Assembly (NCBI GenBank): GCA_022745215.1
Contig: JAIIWC010000063.1
Span: 1 to 9,322, forward strand
Reading direction: 5' to 3'
Length of the DNA stretch: 9,322 bases
Origin: Collinsella sp.
GTDB taxonomy: Bacteria; Actinomycetota; Coriobacteriia; Coriobacteriales; Coriobacteriaceae
The translations under genes were made by a program, and so were the position numbers. Under the pieces are notes generated by a model, which saw only the letters and a list, made by a program, of their open reading frames with translations, made no database searches and was not told the origin of the DNA. Positions 1-5,632 of this stretch are shown piece by piece. The stretch's first letter is position 1. Each line of letters starts with the position of its first letter.

Positions 1-34
1 GGTTGTTGCGGGCCCTAGTCCCGGCGGCGGCCTC

Positions 35-178
35 GGCGCTTTGCGCCTGCCGCCTTGGGGGGGCTGCGGAGCGCGGCCGGCAGCTGCGGCGCGTTGCGCC
101 TGCTGCCTGCGGGGACTTTGGGGTCGTGCGGCAGCTGGGGCGCTGTCGCGCTTGCTGCCTTGGGTGACTTTGGGGTCG
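35..178. repeat. Degenerate GC-rich tandem repeat, about 51-53 base unit, three copies
   Basis: Three imperfect head-to-tail units begin at about 35, 88 and 139. Each opens with GGCGC followed by a TTGCGCCTGCTGCC-like stretch. Units 2 and 3 also share GACTTTGGGGTCG (114-126 and 166-178). Plus-strand frames 2 and 3 are both open from the left edge, so this could be the tail of an upstream gene, but the implied peptides are Cys/Gly/Ala/Arg-rich and unlike a normal protein. Read on the minus strand, the period is close to 17 codons and gives a Lys/Pro/Ala-rich peptide (197 down to 15) that lacks a good ribosome site. I treat the region as a non-coding repeat; a coding origin cannot be excluded. 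Confidence 0.55.
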
Positions 179-237
179 ATTGGGGTTGTCTGCACAATTC
201 GCGGTATTATGTTGCGGAGTTTTGAAAGGAGCCGCTG

Positions 238-816
238 GTGGTCACGACGACATTTGCTTCGCCTTTGGGCGAAATCTTGCTTGCCGCTGATGGCCGCGGT
301 CTGACGGGGCTTTGGTTTGAGGGGCAGGAGCATTTTGGTTCCACGCTTCTCCGGGAAGACTCCGAACATGTTGAAGGCGCCGATGCGGTTTCTGGTACCG
401 GTGGGATGTCTTCGGTGAGTCCGGCAAATGGCGCGGCTTCTTCGGTGCTTGAGCGTTCTTGGGCTTGGCTGAATGCTTATTTTGCGGGGCAGGAGCCTCG
501 GTTTACACCGCCGTTGCATATGATTGGCACGGCGTTTCAGCGCGAGGTTTGGTTTGAGCTGCTTTCTATCCCGCGTGGCGAGGTTGCTACGTATGGCGAG
601 ATCGCTCAGCGTGTTGCGGCTCGACATCGTGTGCCGGGAAATGAAGCGCCCGTTGTGTCTCCTCGTGCGGTGGGGGCTGCGGTCGCGCGTAATCCCATTT
701 CGATTATCGTGCCGTGCCATCGCGTAGTTGCCGCCGATGGTTCGCTCAACGGATATGCCGGCGGGCTTGACCGCAAGGAGTGGCTGCTTCGGCTTGAGGG
801 TGCGTACGAGGAATAA
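238..816 (+). CDS. ogt: Methylated-DNA--[protein]-cysteine S-methyltransferase (Ogt/MGMT type)
   Basis: This suicide repair protein moves the alkyl group from O6-alkylguanine (and O4-alkylthymine) onto its own cysteine. The 192-residue product shows the RNase-H-like N-terminal part (TTTFASPLGEILLAADGRGL, from residue 3) and the DNA-binding/alkyl-acceptor domain from about residue 97. The active site is PCHRVV with Cys160. RAVGAAVARNP (143-153) carries the Arg finger that flips the base, and NGYAGGLDRKEWLL (171-184) is the usual C-terminal motif. There is no Ada N-terminal sensor domain, so this is a stand-alone repair enzyme. The start is GTG 238, chosen because GAAAGGAG (224-231) lies six bases upstream. 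A TATTAT -10 candidate sits at 205-210, but its -35 is poor. Two family-atypical insertions are visible: a Gly/Ser/Ala-rich stretch at about residues 37-68, and about 15 residues (127-141) just before the Arg-finger helix. The gene appears monocistronic. Confidence 0.93.
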   Translation: MVTTTFASPLGEILLAADGRGLTGLWFEGQEHFGSTLLREDSEHVEGADAVSGTGGMSSVSPANGAASSVLERSWAWLNAYFAGQEPRFTPPLHMIGTAFQREVWFELLSIPRGEVATYGEIAQRVAARHRVPGNEAPVVSPRAVGAAVARNPISIIVPCHRVVAADGSLNGYAGGLDRKEWLLRLEGAYEE

Positions 817-835
817 CGCCAGGGCACTTTGCATA

Positions 836-881
836 GCCAAGACGCCGTGAAAGAAGGAGTCGCTGTCTTTTCGCGGCTGGC
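836..881 (+). other. Imperfect hairpin downstream of the methyltransferase gene
   Basis: GCCGTGAAA (844-852) pairs with TTTCGCGGC (869-877) through one G-U wobble. After a four-base bulge, GCCA (836-839) pairs with TGGC (878-881). No T-run follows, so it is not a textbook intrinsic terminator; it may still end or stabilise the methyltransferase transcript. The rest of the 817-960 gap shows no gene. Confidence 0.35.
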
Positions 882-960
882 ACGCGTCCGGGCGCTCGGC
901 ATCTGCGCCTTAAGTTTGGCTAAGCCACATCCTGCGTATTTGAAAACGCGCAGGTTGAGC

Positions 961-1000
961 CGCTAAGGCTGCGCTAAGGCAGCTGACGGTGCGCTATTAT
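961..1000 (+). promoter_or_regulatory. Phased 11-base direct repeat plus -10: candidate OmpR/PhoB-type operator-promoter
   Basis: CGCTAAGGC occurs at 961-969 and again at 972-980, giving an exact 11-base period (one helical turn). A TATTAT -10 element lies at 995-1000 with no recognisable -35. OmpR/PhoB-family regulators typically bind such 11-base direct repeats, and at PhoB-activated promoters the box replaces the -35 with about the gap seen here. The gene immediately downstream encodes a regulator of exactly this family, so autoregulation is a reasonable inference. A weaker pair, TTAAG (910-914) and CTAAG (920-924), lies farther upstream. Confidence 0.5.
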
Positions 1001-1044
1001 CGGCATTATCGAAACCTGTATTTCCATGCGCCAAAGGAGCAACT

Positions 1045-1728
1045 ATGAAGCTGATGCTTGCCGAGGATGAACCCGGCCTCTCCCGCGCCCTTATCGCGAT
1101 TCTTCAACATAGCGACTACGAGGTCGATACCGCACTCGACGGTCTGACGGCGCTCGAGTATCTGCTCGCCAACGACTATGACGCCGCGATTCTGGACATC
1201 ATGATGCCTGGCATGGACGGCATCGAGGTGCTCAAGCGCACGCGTGAGGCCGGCAAACGCCTGCCCATCATCATGCTTACGGCAAAAAGCGAGGTGTCCG
1301 ATAAGGTCGAGGGCTTGGACGCCGGCGCCAACGATTACCTGACCAAGCCTTTTGCCGCTAAGGAGCTGCTCGCTCGCATTCGAGCCATGACGCGTGCCGC
1401 GACGGCAATTGATGCCACGACGCTCAGCGTGGGCAACGTGCGCCTTGACACGGCGGCGTGCACGCTCGTTGGCCCCGAGGGCGAGGAGCACCTGGCCAAT
1501 CGCGAGTTTCAGCTTATGGAGCTCTTTATGCGCAACGCCGGCACGCGCATGCCCACCGAGCGCCTGATGCTCGAGGTTTGGGGCGAGGACGCGCCCGAAG
1601 GTGCCAATGTGGTGTGGGTCTATATCTCGTACCTGCGCAAAAAGCTGACGGCGCTGGGTGCCGACGTGGCCATCCGCGCGTCGCGCAACCAGGGATATTC
1701 GCTCGAGGTTGTCGAGGAAGGCGAATAA
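1045..1728 (+). CDS. OmpR/PhoB-family two-component response regulator
   Basis: This is a phosphorylation-controlled transcription factor of 227 residues, the normal family length. The receiver domain (about 1-117) has the acidic pair E7/D8, phospho-acceptor D51 (AILDIMMPGMDG), switch residue T79 and K101 in the LTKPF motif. The C-terminal winged-helix domain (about 125-223) shows the FQLMELFMRNAG recognition region, VVWVYISYLRKKL (189-201) and a terminal RNQGYSLEV hairpin. ATG 1045 is preceded by AAAGGAG (1033-1039). The gene is followed two bases after its stop by the histidine kinase start, so the two form one operon. A phased direct repeat in front of the gene may be its own binding site. 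Its target genes cannot be named from the window; the nearby CLC and ABC genes are possible but unproven. Confidence 0.95.
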   Translation: MKLMLAEDEPGLSRALIAILQHSDYEVDTALDGLTALEYLLANDYDAAILDIMMPGMDGIEVLKRTREAGKRLPIIMLTAKSEVSDKVEGLDAGANDYLTKPFAAKELLARIRAMTRAATAIDATTLSVGNVRLDTAACTLVGPEGEEHLANREFQLMELFMRNAGTRMPTERLMLEVWGEDAPEGANVVWVYISYLRKKLTALGADVAIRASRNQGYSLEVVEEGE

Positions 1729-1733
1729 GCGTG
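1714..1733 (+). promoter_or_regulatory. Ribosome-binding site and GTG start that set the histidine kinase N-terminus
   Basis: GAGGAAGG (1714-1721) lies inside the last codons of the response regulator, nine bases before GTG 1731. That GTG comes two bases after the regulator's TAA (1726-1728). The kinase frame stays open back to 1458, but those upstream codons overlap the regulator and are not expected to be translated. ATG 1758 is a second possible start but has no comparable ribosome site. Confidence 0.6.
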
Positions 1734-3092
1734 AGCGCGAGCGCGTGGTGCAAGCGCATGACGGAGTGGTTTCACGCCGCCTCGAGTAGTAAGGGGCGGG
1801 GTAATTCTGTTGACGCATTGGGCCGCCGTCTGCGTCGCAAGTTTATCCTCGTTGCCATGGGCGCCGTGACCGTGGTGCTCACGCTCATCATCGCCGGCAT
1901 CAACATCGTCAATTATTCGCATATCTGCAAGATGGCCGACGCTCGCCTGGACTATATTCTGGCGGGCAAGGACGGTATCGATTGGGGGGACGAGCCTAAA
2001 GCCGAGCCCGCTAATGGCAAGGATGCCGGCGATAGCCAAGCGGGCGTTCGCATCAGACACTTCGAAGGCATGACGGCGGAGTCTCCCTTCGACACGCGCT
2101 ACTTTACGGTGACGATTGACGCCGGACAGGTTGCCGATGTCAATACGGCCCGCATTGCCGCGGTGGGTGCCAAGCGCGCCGCCAGTATTGCCGCCAAGTT
2201 GCATTCCAAGGGTTGGGTCTCGGGTTTTTCTGGCAATTATCGCTATACGACCGACGTTCAAGACGGCGAGACCACCTATGTGTTCGTGGACTGTTCGCGC
2301 GAGCTTGCAAGCTTCCATTCGTTTTTGAGCGCGAGCGTGGCAATCAGCTGCATTGGCTGGCTGGCGGTGCTGGCAATTGTGGCGGGCGCCTCGGGCGCGG
2401 TAATTCGACCGATGGTCGAGAGCTACAGCAAGCAAAAGCGGTTCATTACCGATGCAAGCCATGAGATCAAGACGCCGCTGGCTGTGATTGATGCCGCGAA
2501 CGAGGTACAAGAGATTGAGAGCGGCGAGAGCGAGTGGACGCAGAGCATCCACGAGCAGGTCGCGCGGCTGACGGCGCTGACGGAGCGTCTGGTATTTTTG
2601 GCTCGCATGGACGAGGGCTCGGCGGGCTTTACCATGGCGTCGATCGATCTTGCTGAGGCAGTTGACAAGGCAGCCGCGCCGTTTAAGTCGGTGGCGGTTT
2701 CGCGTGGCAAGCATCTGTCGACGTCGATCGCGAGCGGTGTGCGGGCCCATGCCGATGCCGCGGCAGTGGCGCAGGTTGTTGAGCTGCTGCTGGACAATGC
2801 CACACGCTACGCAAGCGAGGACAGCGTGATCGAGCTGAGCCTGCGTGCCGTTTCGCGCGGTGCGGGCAAAGGCTCGGCCGAGCTTGTCGTATCGAATGCT
2901 GTTGATGAGCTGCCCGAGGGCGACCTGGACCGGCTGTTCGACCGCTTCTACCGTGCAGATGTCTCACGCAACTCCAAGACGGGCGGCTCGGGCGTGGGCC
3001 TATCCGTCGTGCGCGCCATTGCCGAAGCACATGGCGGGAGCGCTTCTGTCTGCGGCAGCGGCAACCAAATCACCTTCACCGTCCGCCTCTAA
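1731..3092 (+). CDS. Sensor histidine kinase, membrane-bound, without a clear HAMP domain
   Basis: This is the partner kinase of the adjacent response regulator: 453 residues from GTG 1731. A basic N-terminus precedes membrane helix 1 (about 38-60). An extracytoplasmic sensor segment of about 135 residues follows, then helix 2 (about 201-225). The dimerisation/phospho-acceptor helix follows within about 15 residues and contains DASHEIKTPL with the phospho-histidine H244. The ATP-binding domain shows the N-box (ELLLDNATRY, N356), the F-box region (RLFDRFYRAD, 401-410) and the G-box GGSGVGLS (418-425). No HAMP-length linker (about 50 residues) fits between helix 2 and the H-box. The signal sensed is unknown; the extracellular part matches no domain I recognise. 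The stop codon overlaps the left arm of a palindromic repeat. Confidence 0.93.
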   Translation: MSASAWCKRMTEWFHAASSSKGRGNSVDALGRRLRRKFILVAMGAVTVVLTLIIAGINIVNYSHICKMADARLDYILAGKDGIDWGDEPKAEPANGKDAGDSQAGVRIRHFEGMTAESPFDTRYFTVTIDAGQVADVNTARIAAVGAKRAASIAAKLHSKGWVSGFSGNYRYTTDVQDGETTYVFVDCSRELASFHSFLSASVAISCIGWLAVLAIVAGASGAVIRPMVESYSKQKRFITDASHEIKTPLAVIDAANEVQEIESGESEWTQSIHEQVARLTALTERLVFLARMDEGSAGFTMASIDLAEAVDKAAAPFKSVAVSRGKHLSTSIASGVRAHADAAAVAQVVELLLDNATRYASEDSVIELSLRAVSRGAGKGSAELVVSNAVDELPEGDLDRLFDRFYRADVSRNSKTGGSGVGLSVVRAIAEAHGGSASVCGSGNQITFTVRL

Positions 3093-3131
3093 AACCTGCC
3101 AAAAAGGGACAGGTTTATTTTGGCAGGTTTT
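3091..3131 (+). terminator. Possible bidirectional intrinsic terminator formed by the palindromic repeat
   Basis: The 14-base-pair perfect stem has A-tracts on one side and T-tracts on the other. Transcripts from either direction would therefore form a hairpin ending in a U-run. Its place directly at the end of the histidine kinase gene, facing the convergent CLC gene, fits a termination role. The 13-base loop and the U-run being part of the stem are atypical, so efficiency is uncertain. Confidence 0.4.
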
Positions 3132-3146
3132 ATCTGGGGAAACGTC
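3091..3146 (+). repeat. Palindromic REP-like repeat, copy 1
   Basis: AAAACCTGCCAAAA (3091-3104) and TTTTGGCAGGTTTT (3118-3131) are perfect 14-base inverted arms around a 13-base loop AGGGACAGGTTTA. A conserved tail continues to 3146. An inverted copy lies at 5531-5583: 3094-3146 matches its reverse complement at 49 of 53 positions. The GGGACAGGTTT core resembles short repeats found near REP-associated (IS200-like, TnpA-REP) transposases in other bacteria, but no transposase is present here. The element overlaps the last two bases of the histidine kinase stop codon. Confidence 0.85.
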
Positions 3147-3163
3147 GATGGAGGAGGCTGTGG

Positions 3164-3287
3164 GCGGAAACCGTGTCCCGGTTTGACGCCTCGGAATGGG
3201 ATGAGCTTTCCCCTTGGAGGGCCTAGCGGAAACCGTGTCCCGGAATACAGCCTCAGAGTGGCATGCCGTTTCCGGTTGAGACCACCT
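3164..3287. repeat. Two tandem 62-base imperfect palindromic repeats
   Basis: GCGGAAACCGTGTCCCGG occurs identically at 3164-3181 and 3226-3243, exactly 62 bases apart. The following parts also align (shared GCCTC, TGG, ATG, TTTCC and TTG blocks), giving about 41 of 62 identical positions. Each unit begins GGAAA and has TTTCC about 45 bases later, so each can fold loosely on itself. The units fill most of the gap between two convergent genes and contain no credible gene. Confidence 0.75.
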
Positions 3288-3300
3288 GCTTGGACATCTT

Positions 3301-3327
3301 TCTACGCTCGCTTTTGCAGAGCGTAGA
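3301..3327 (-). other. Hairpin overlapping the CLC stop codon
   Basis: TCTACGCTC (3301-3309) and GAGCGTAGA (3319-3327) form a perfect 9-base-pair stem with a 9-base loop that includes the last codons and TAG stop of the CLC gene. On the minus strand no U-run follows, so it is at best a partial terminator or an RNA-end protecting structure. Confidence 0.4.
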
Positions 3328-4552
3328 TCGATTTGTCCATGTTGAACAGATAAGCCACAACGCAGACGATGAAGAACATCGGCAGATTACCGAAACCGAA
3401 GACCTCGCAGCCAATGAGGATCGGCGCGAGTAGCGTGTTGGTGGCGCTGCCAAAGACGGCGGCGTATCCCAGCGCGGCGCAGAGCTCGACGGGCATGCCG
3501 AGAATCCCGGCGAGCACGACACCCAGGCTGGCGCCGATGGAGAACAGCGGCGTTACCTCGCCACCCTGATATCCTGCGGCAAGCGTGGCAATGGTGAGTG
3601 TGAATTTGAGCGCCCAGTCCCAAGGCATGATGGCGACCTTGCCGTCACCGTTGAGTGCCGCCGATATCAGGTTGGTGCCAAGTCCGCAGTATCGCCCTTG
3701 CCACAGCGCGAACAAAATCGCCGACAGCACAAGGCCCATAACGGCAATGCGCGTATAAGGGTTGGGGAACAGCCGCGCCGCAAGGGTCTTGGCGTGGGCA
3801 AGGCACCAGGCAAAAGCGCCACCTACCATACCAAACGCGATACCCAACAACGCCAGCCGTCCAAGACCGGGGAGGTCGAGCGCATACGAGGCGGTAATGG
3901 CGACCTCGAACTTCTCGAGTCCCAGAGCGCCGGAGGTCATGCTTGCGGCAAGTGAAGCCGTAAGCGCGGGAAACAGCGCGCGGTATTCCATGCGTCCGGC
4001 GACCAGCACCTCGACAGCAAAGACCGTAGCGGCGAGCGGCGTTCGAAAGAGTCCGGCAAAGCCAGCGGCCATGCCGATAAGCAAAAACGTGTTGCCGGGG
4101 TCTCGGAAAGGTAGACGCTGGCCAATCCAATGCGAGACGGTTGCACCGATCTGCACGGCCACGCCCTCGCGTCCCGCACTGCCGCCAAAGAGATGCGTGG
4201 CCCACGTGCTCAGCATAATGAGCGGCACCAAACGTGGGGAGATGGCGTCCTCGCGTCCGTGGCCTACGTCGAACACCAGACTCATGCCGCGGTCGGTGCC
4301 CTTGCCCCAGGTGCGGTAGGCAAACACGATGGCAAGGCCCGCAAGAGCGAGAAAGGGGAGCAGCAACGCGACGTGCACGTCCCGGAAGGCGCCGATTGCC
4401 AGGAGCACACGACCAAAAAGGGCACAGATGGCGCCAACGATAACGCCGATAGGAATTCCGACGGCGCCCATGAGCACGAGACCGCTATAGGTGTTGACCA
4501 GGCGTTTGATTCTGCTCAAAGCGCTACTTTCTGACATTTTGCTTTCTGACAC
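3302..4552 (-). CDS. CLC-family anion transporter, probable CLC-F type fluoride/proton antiporter
   Basis: This is a polytopic membrane protein of 416 residues with the CLC fold and no C-terminal CBS domains. GGSAGREGVAVQIGA (123-137) carries the gating glutamate E129. In place of the chloride-selective GSGIP loop it has RGMSL with Met90. It also has GGEVTPLF (330-337) rather than the usual GGIFAP form. Known fluoride-exporting CLC-F proteins replace the filter serine with Met or Asn and lack CBS domains, so the likely job is expelling F- in exchange for H+. That assignment rests on motifs recalled from the family, not on an alignment. The start is uncertain: GTG 4552 and in-frame ATG 4537 lie in two copies of a 15-base near-duplication, and neither has a strong ribosome site. 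It has its own promoter candidate, so it is probably not an operon with the gene upstream of it. Generic chloride transport is the alternative. Confidence 0.88.
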   Translation of the reverse strand: MSESKMSESSALSRIKRLVNTYSGLVLMGAVGIPIGVIVGAICALFGRVLLAIGAFRDVHVALLLPFLALAGLAIVFAYRTWGKGTDRGMSLVFDVGHGREDAISPRLVPLIMLSTWATHLFGGSAGREGVAVQIGATVSHWIGQRLPFRDPGNTFLLIGMAAGFAGLFRTPLAATVFAVEVLVAGRMEYRALFPALTASLAASMTSGALGLEKFEVAITASYALDLPGLGRLALLGIAFGMVGGAFAWCLAHAKTLAARLFPNPYTRIAVMGLVLSAILFALWQGRYCGLGTNLISAALNGDGKVAIMPWDWALKFTLTIATLAAGYQGGEVTPLFSIGASLGVVLAGILGMPVELCAALGYAAVFGSATNTLLAPILIGCEVFGFGNLPMFFIVCVVAYLFNMDKSIYALQKRA

Positions 4553-4566
4553 TTGCTCTCTTGATA

Positions 4567-4649
4567 GAAAAAGAGCTGGAGTTGCGCATCGTTGAGAGGC
4601 TTTCCAGCTTTAGCAAAACAAACTTATAAGATGCGACGGGCCGCGTCAA
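4567..4649 (-). promoter_or_regulatory. Candidate promoter and attenuator-like leader of the CLC gene
   Basis: On the minus strand, TTGACG (4649-4644) and TATAAG (4628-4623) form a -35/-10 pair with a short 15-base spacer. The leader that follows can fold AGCTGGA-type arms (4603-4609 with 4574-4580, 7 base pairs, 22-base loop), directly followed by C and five U residues (4572-4568). This terminator-like hairpin ends about 15 bases before GTG 4552, so it could act as an attenuator. CLC-F genes are often under fluoride riboswitches, but I could not match the fluoride aptamer consensus here. Confidence 0.35.
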
Positions 4650-4722
4650 GATAATTACCGGACGGCCTAGGAGGCGGCTGGTTGGCTGGCTTAAAACCTA
4701 GCGCGTGAAATGACGCCCCACG

Positions 4723-5361
4723 CTATTCAGCGCGCTTGATAGGATGACGAACCACGGTCTTAAGTTTCTCCGGTGCGCATTTGCGTGGATCGGAGAGATA
4801 GATTTCGTGATGTAAACGGGTGTCTGAGAAGTCGGGAACATAGCCCAGCTCGGTCGTGTATTCATGCATAGCGTCTACGGTCGCCGGTTCGTTGTCGTAG
4901 GGTCCGGTGTGCATGCATTGAACGCAGAGACCCTCGTCAACTTTAAGCAGTTCGACGGCGGAAAAGTCCAGTTTCTTTTTGGTCGTGGCTTCCGCGACTG
5001 CCCAGTCAAAGTCATCTCGGGTGACGAAATCGGGCAGGCGGATGCACGAGATAAAGTTGAAATTGTCCTTGTGGGCATAATCGATGTCGCCGCTCGGGGA
5101 CTTTTGCCACCAGAAACCCTCGAGCGGCGGTACCACAAAGTCGAAATAGCCCTCGATACTCCTTGAGCCTTTCTTTGACATCTTGACGATATAGGCGATG
5201 CCGTAAAGTAGCGGCAGGGCGTTTTGATACTCGCCACCTTCGGTATTTGGGTCGCCCTTTCCGCGAACGGCAACGTAGCTCATAGGCGGGACAGTTACGA
5301 TACTCGGCTTGCTTGCAGGTTTGTAGAGCTCCTTGCATTCCTTCTTAAAGTCGAACGCCAT
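4723..5361 (-). CDS. GyrI-like small-molecule-binding protein, possible cyclopropanoid hydrolase
   Basis: This is a soluble 212-residue protein of the stand-alone GyrI-like family (SAV2568/Lin2189 type). Marks of the family are an N-terminal FDFKKECKELYKP segment, IVTVPPMSYVAVRGKGDP (21-38), VVPPLEGFWW (76-85), HTGPYDNEPAT (151-161) and the C-terminal HHEIYLSDPRK (184-194). Some members hydrolyse cyclopropanoid DNA alkylators such as yatakemycin and CC-1065; whether this one does is inference. There is no helix-turn-helix, so it is not a MerR- or AraC-type regulator. ATG 5361 follows AGAAAGG with normal spacing. A perfect LexA-type box overlaps its promoter, suggesting DNA-damage induction, as known for E. 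coli sbmC/gyrI. A weak hairpin (4703-4707 with 4719-4723) overlaps its stop. The 170-base gap to the CLC gene holds that gene's own promoter candidate. Confidence 0.88.
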   Translation of the reverse strand: MAFDFKKECKELYKPASKPSIVTVPPMSYVAVRGKGDPNTEGGEYQNALPLLYGIAYIVKMSKKGSRSIEGYFDFVVPPLEGFWWQKSPSGDIDYAHKDNFNFISCIRLPDFVTRDDFDWAVAEATTKKKLDFSAVELLKVDEGLCVQCMHTGPYDNEPATVDAMHEYTTELGYVPDFSDTRLHHEIYLSDPRKCAPEKLKTVVRHPIKRAE

Positions 5362-5402
5362 GTTGGCCGCCTTTCTGCATATTGGCCTGCTTAGATAGTT
5401 GA

Positions 5403-5436
5403 ATCATATCATAGAAACGAACAGCTGTTCGAATGA
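5403..5436 (-). promoter_or_regulatory. LexA (SOS) box overlapping the GyrI-like gene promoter
   Basis: CGAACAGCTGTTCG (5418-5431) is a perfect 14-base palindrome matching the Gram-positive/actinobacterial LexA box pattern GAAC-N4-GTTC. On the minus strand it lies just upstream of two overlapping TATGAT -10 candidates (5413-5408 and 5408-5403), about 57-70 bases before ATG 5361. The palindrome therefore falls between or on the expected -35 and -10, where LexA binding would block RNA polymerase. The -35 itself is weak. Confidence 0.7.
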
Positions 5437-5530
5437 TTTGGCTGACAGATTGAGATGCGTGCGTTGTGCTTGGCGGTCGGCCTGACCCCGTCGATGATTT
5501 CTCGGCCTCCCCGGCGCCCTATCTATAGCT

Positions 5531-5583
5531 GCCGTTCCCCCATATAAAACCTGCCAAAATAAACCTGTCCCTTTTTGGTAGGT
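5531..5583 (-). repeat. Palindromic REP-like repeat, copy 2 (inverted)
   Basis: AAAACCTGCCAAAA (5546-5559) pairs with TTTTGGTAGGT (5573-5583) around a 13-base loop. There is one mismatch at 5579, and the outer three positions no longer match. It is the reverse complement of copy 1 at 49 of 53 positions. It lies 50 bases before the ABC ATPase start, in the gap between divergent genes, and so could affect either promoter. A weak TAATAC -10-like sequence follows at 5594-5599. The stretch 5440-5530 shows nothing recognisable. Confidence 0.82.
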
Positions 5584-5632
5584 GGGAAATGGGTAATACT
5601 AAAGAGTTATCCGACCAGATGGGAATTAATCG

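Noticed and set aside
15..197. Open minus-strand frame encoding a Lys/Pro/Ala-rich peptide across the tandem repeat
   Set aside because: No ribosome site and no recognisable family; the composition follows from the GC-rich repeat, so it is not called as a gene.
364..375. Possible second SOS box inside the methyltransferase gene
   Set aside because: GAACATGTTGAA only matches one half of the palindrome and lies within coding sequence.
836..881. Intrinsic terminator for the methyltransferase gene
   Set aside because: The stem is good but no T-run follows, so it is listed only as a hairpin.
1006..1818. Long minus-strand open frame opposite the response regulator
   Set aside because: It is the shadow of a well-supported gene in high-GC DNA; no family motifs or start signal of its own.
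1620..2750. Long minus-strand open frame opposite the histidine kinase
   Set aside because: The plus-strand gene shows all kinase motifs; the opposite frame has an Arg/His-rich composition typical of shadows.
4553..4722. Canonical fluoride riboswitch upstream of the CLC gene
   Set aside because: The GGNGAUGG...CGCC and UGAUGRCUCC blocks of the aptamer could not be found on the minus strand; only a terminator-like hairpin is present.
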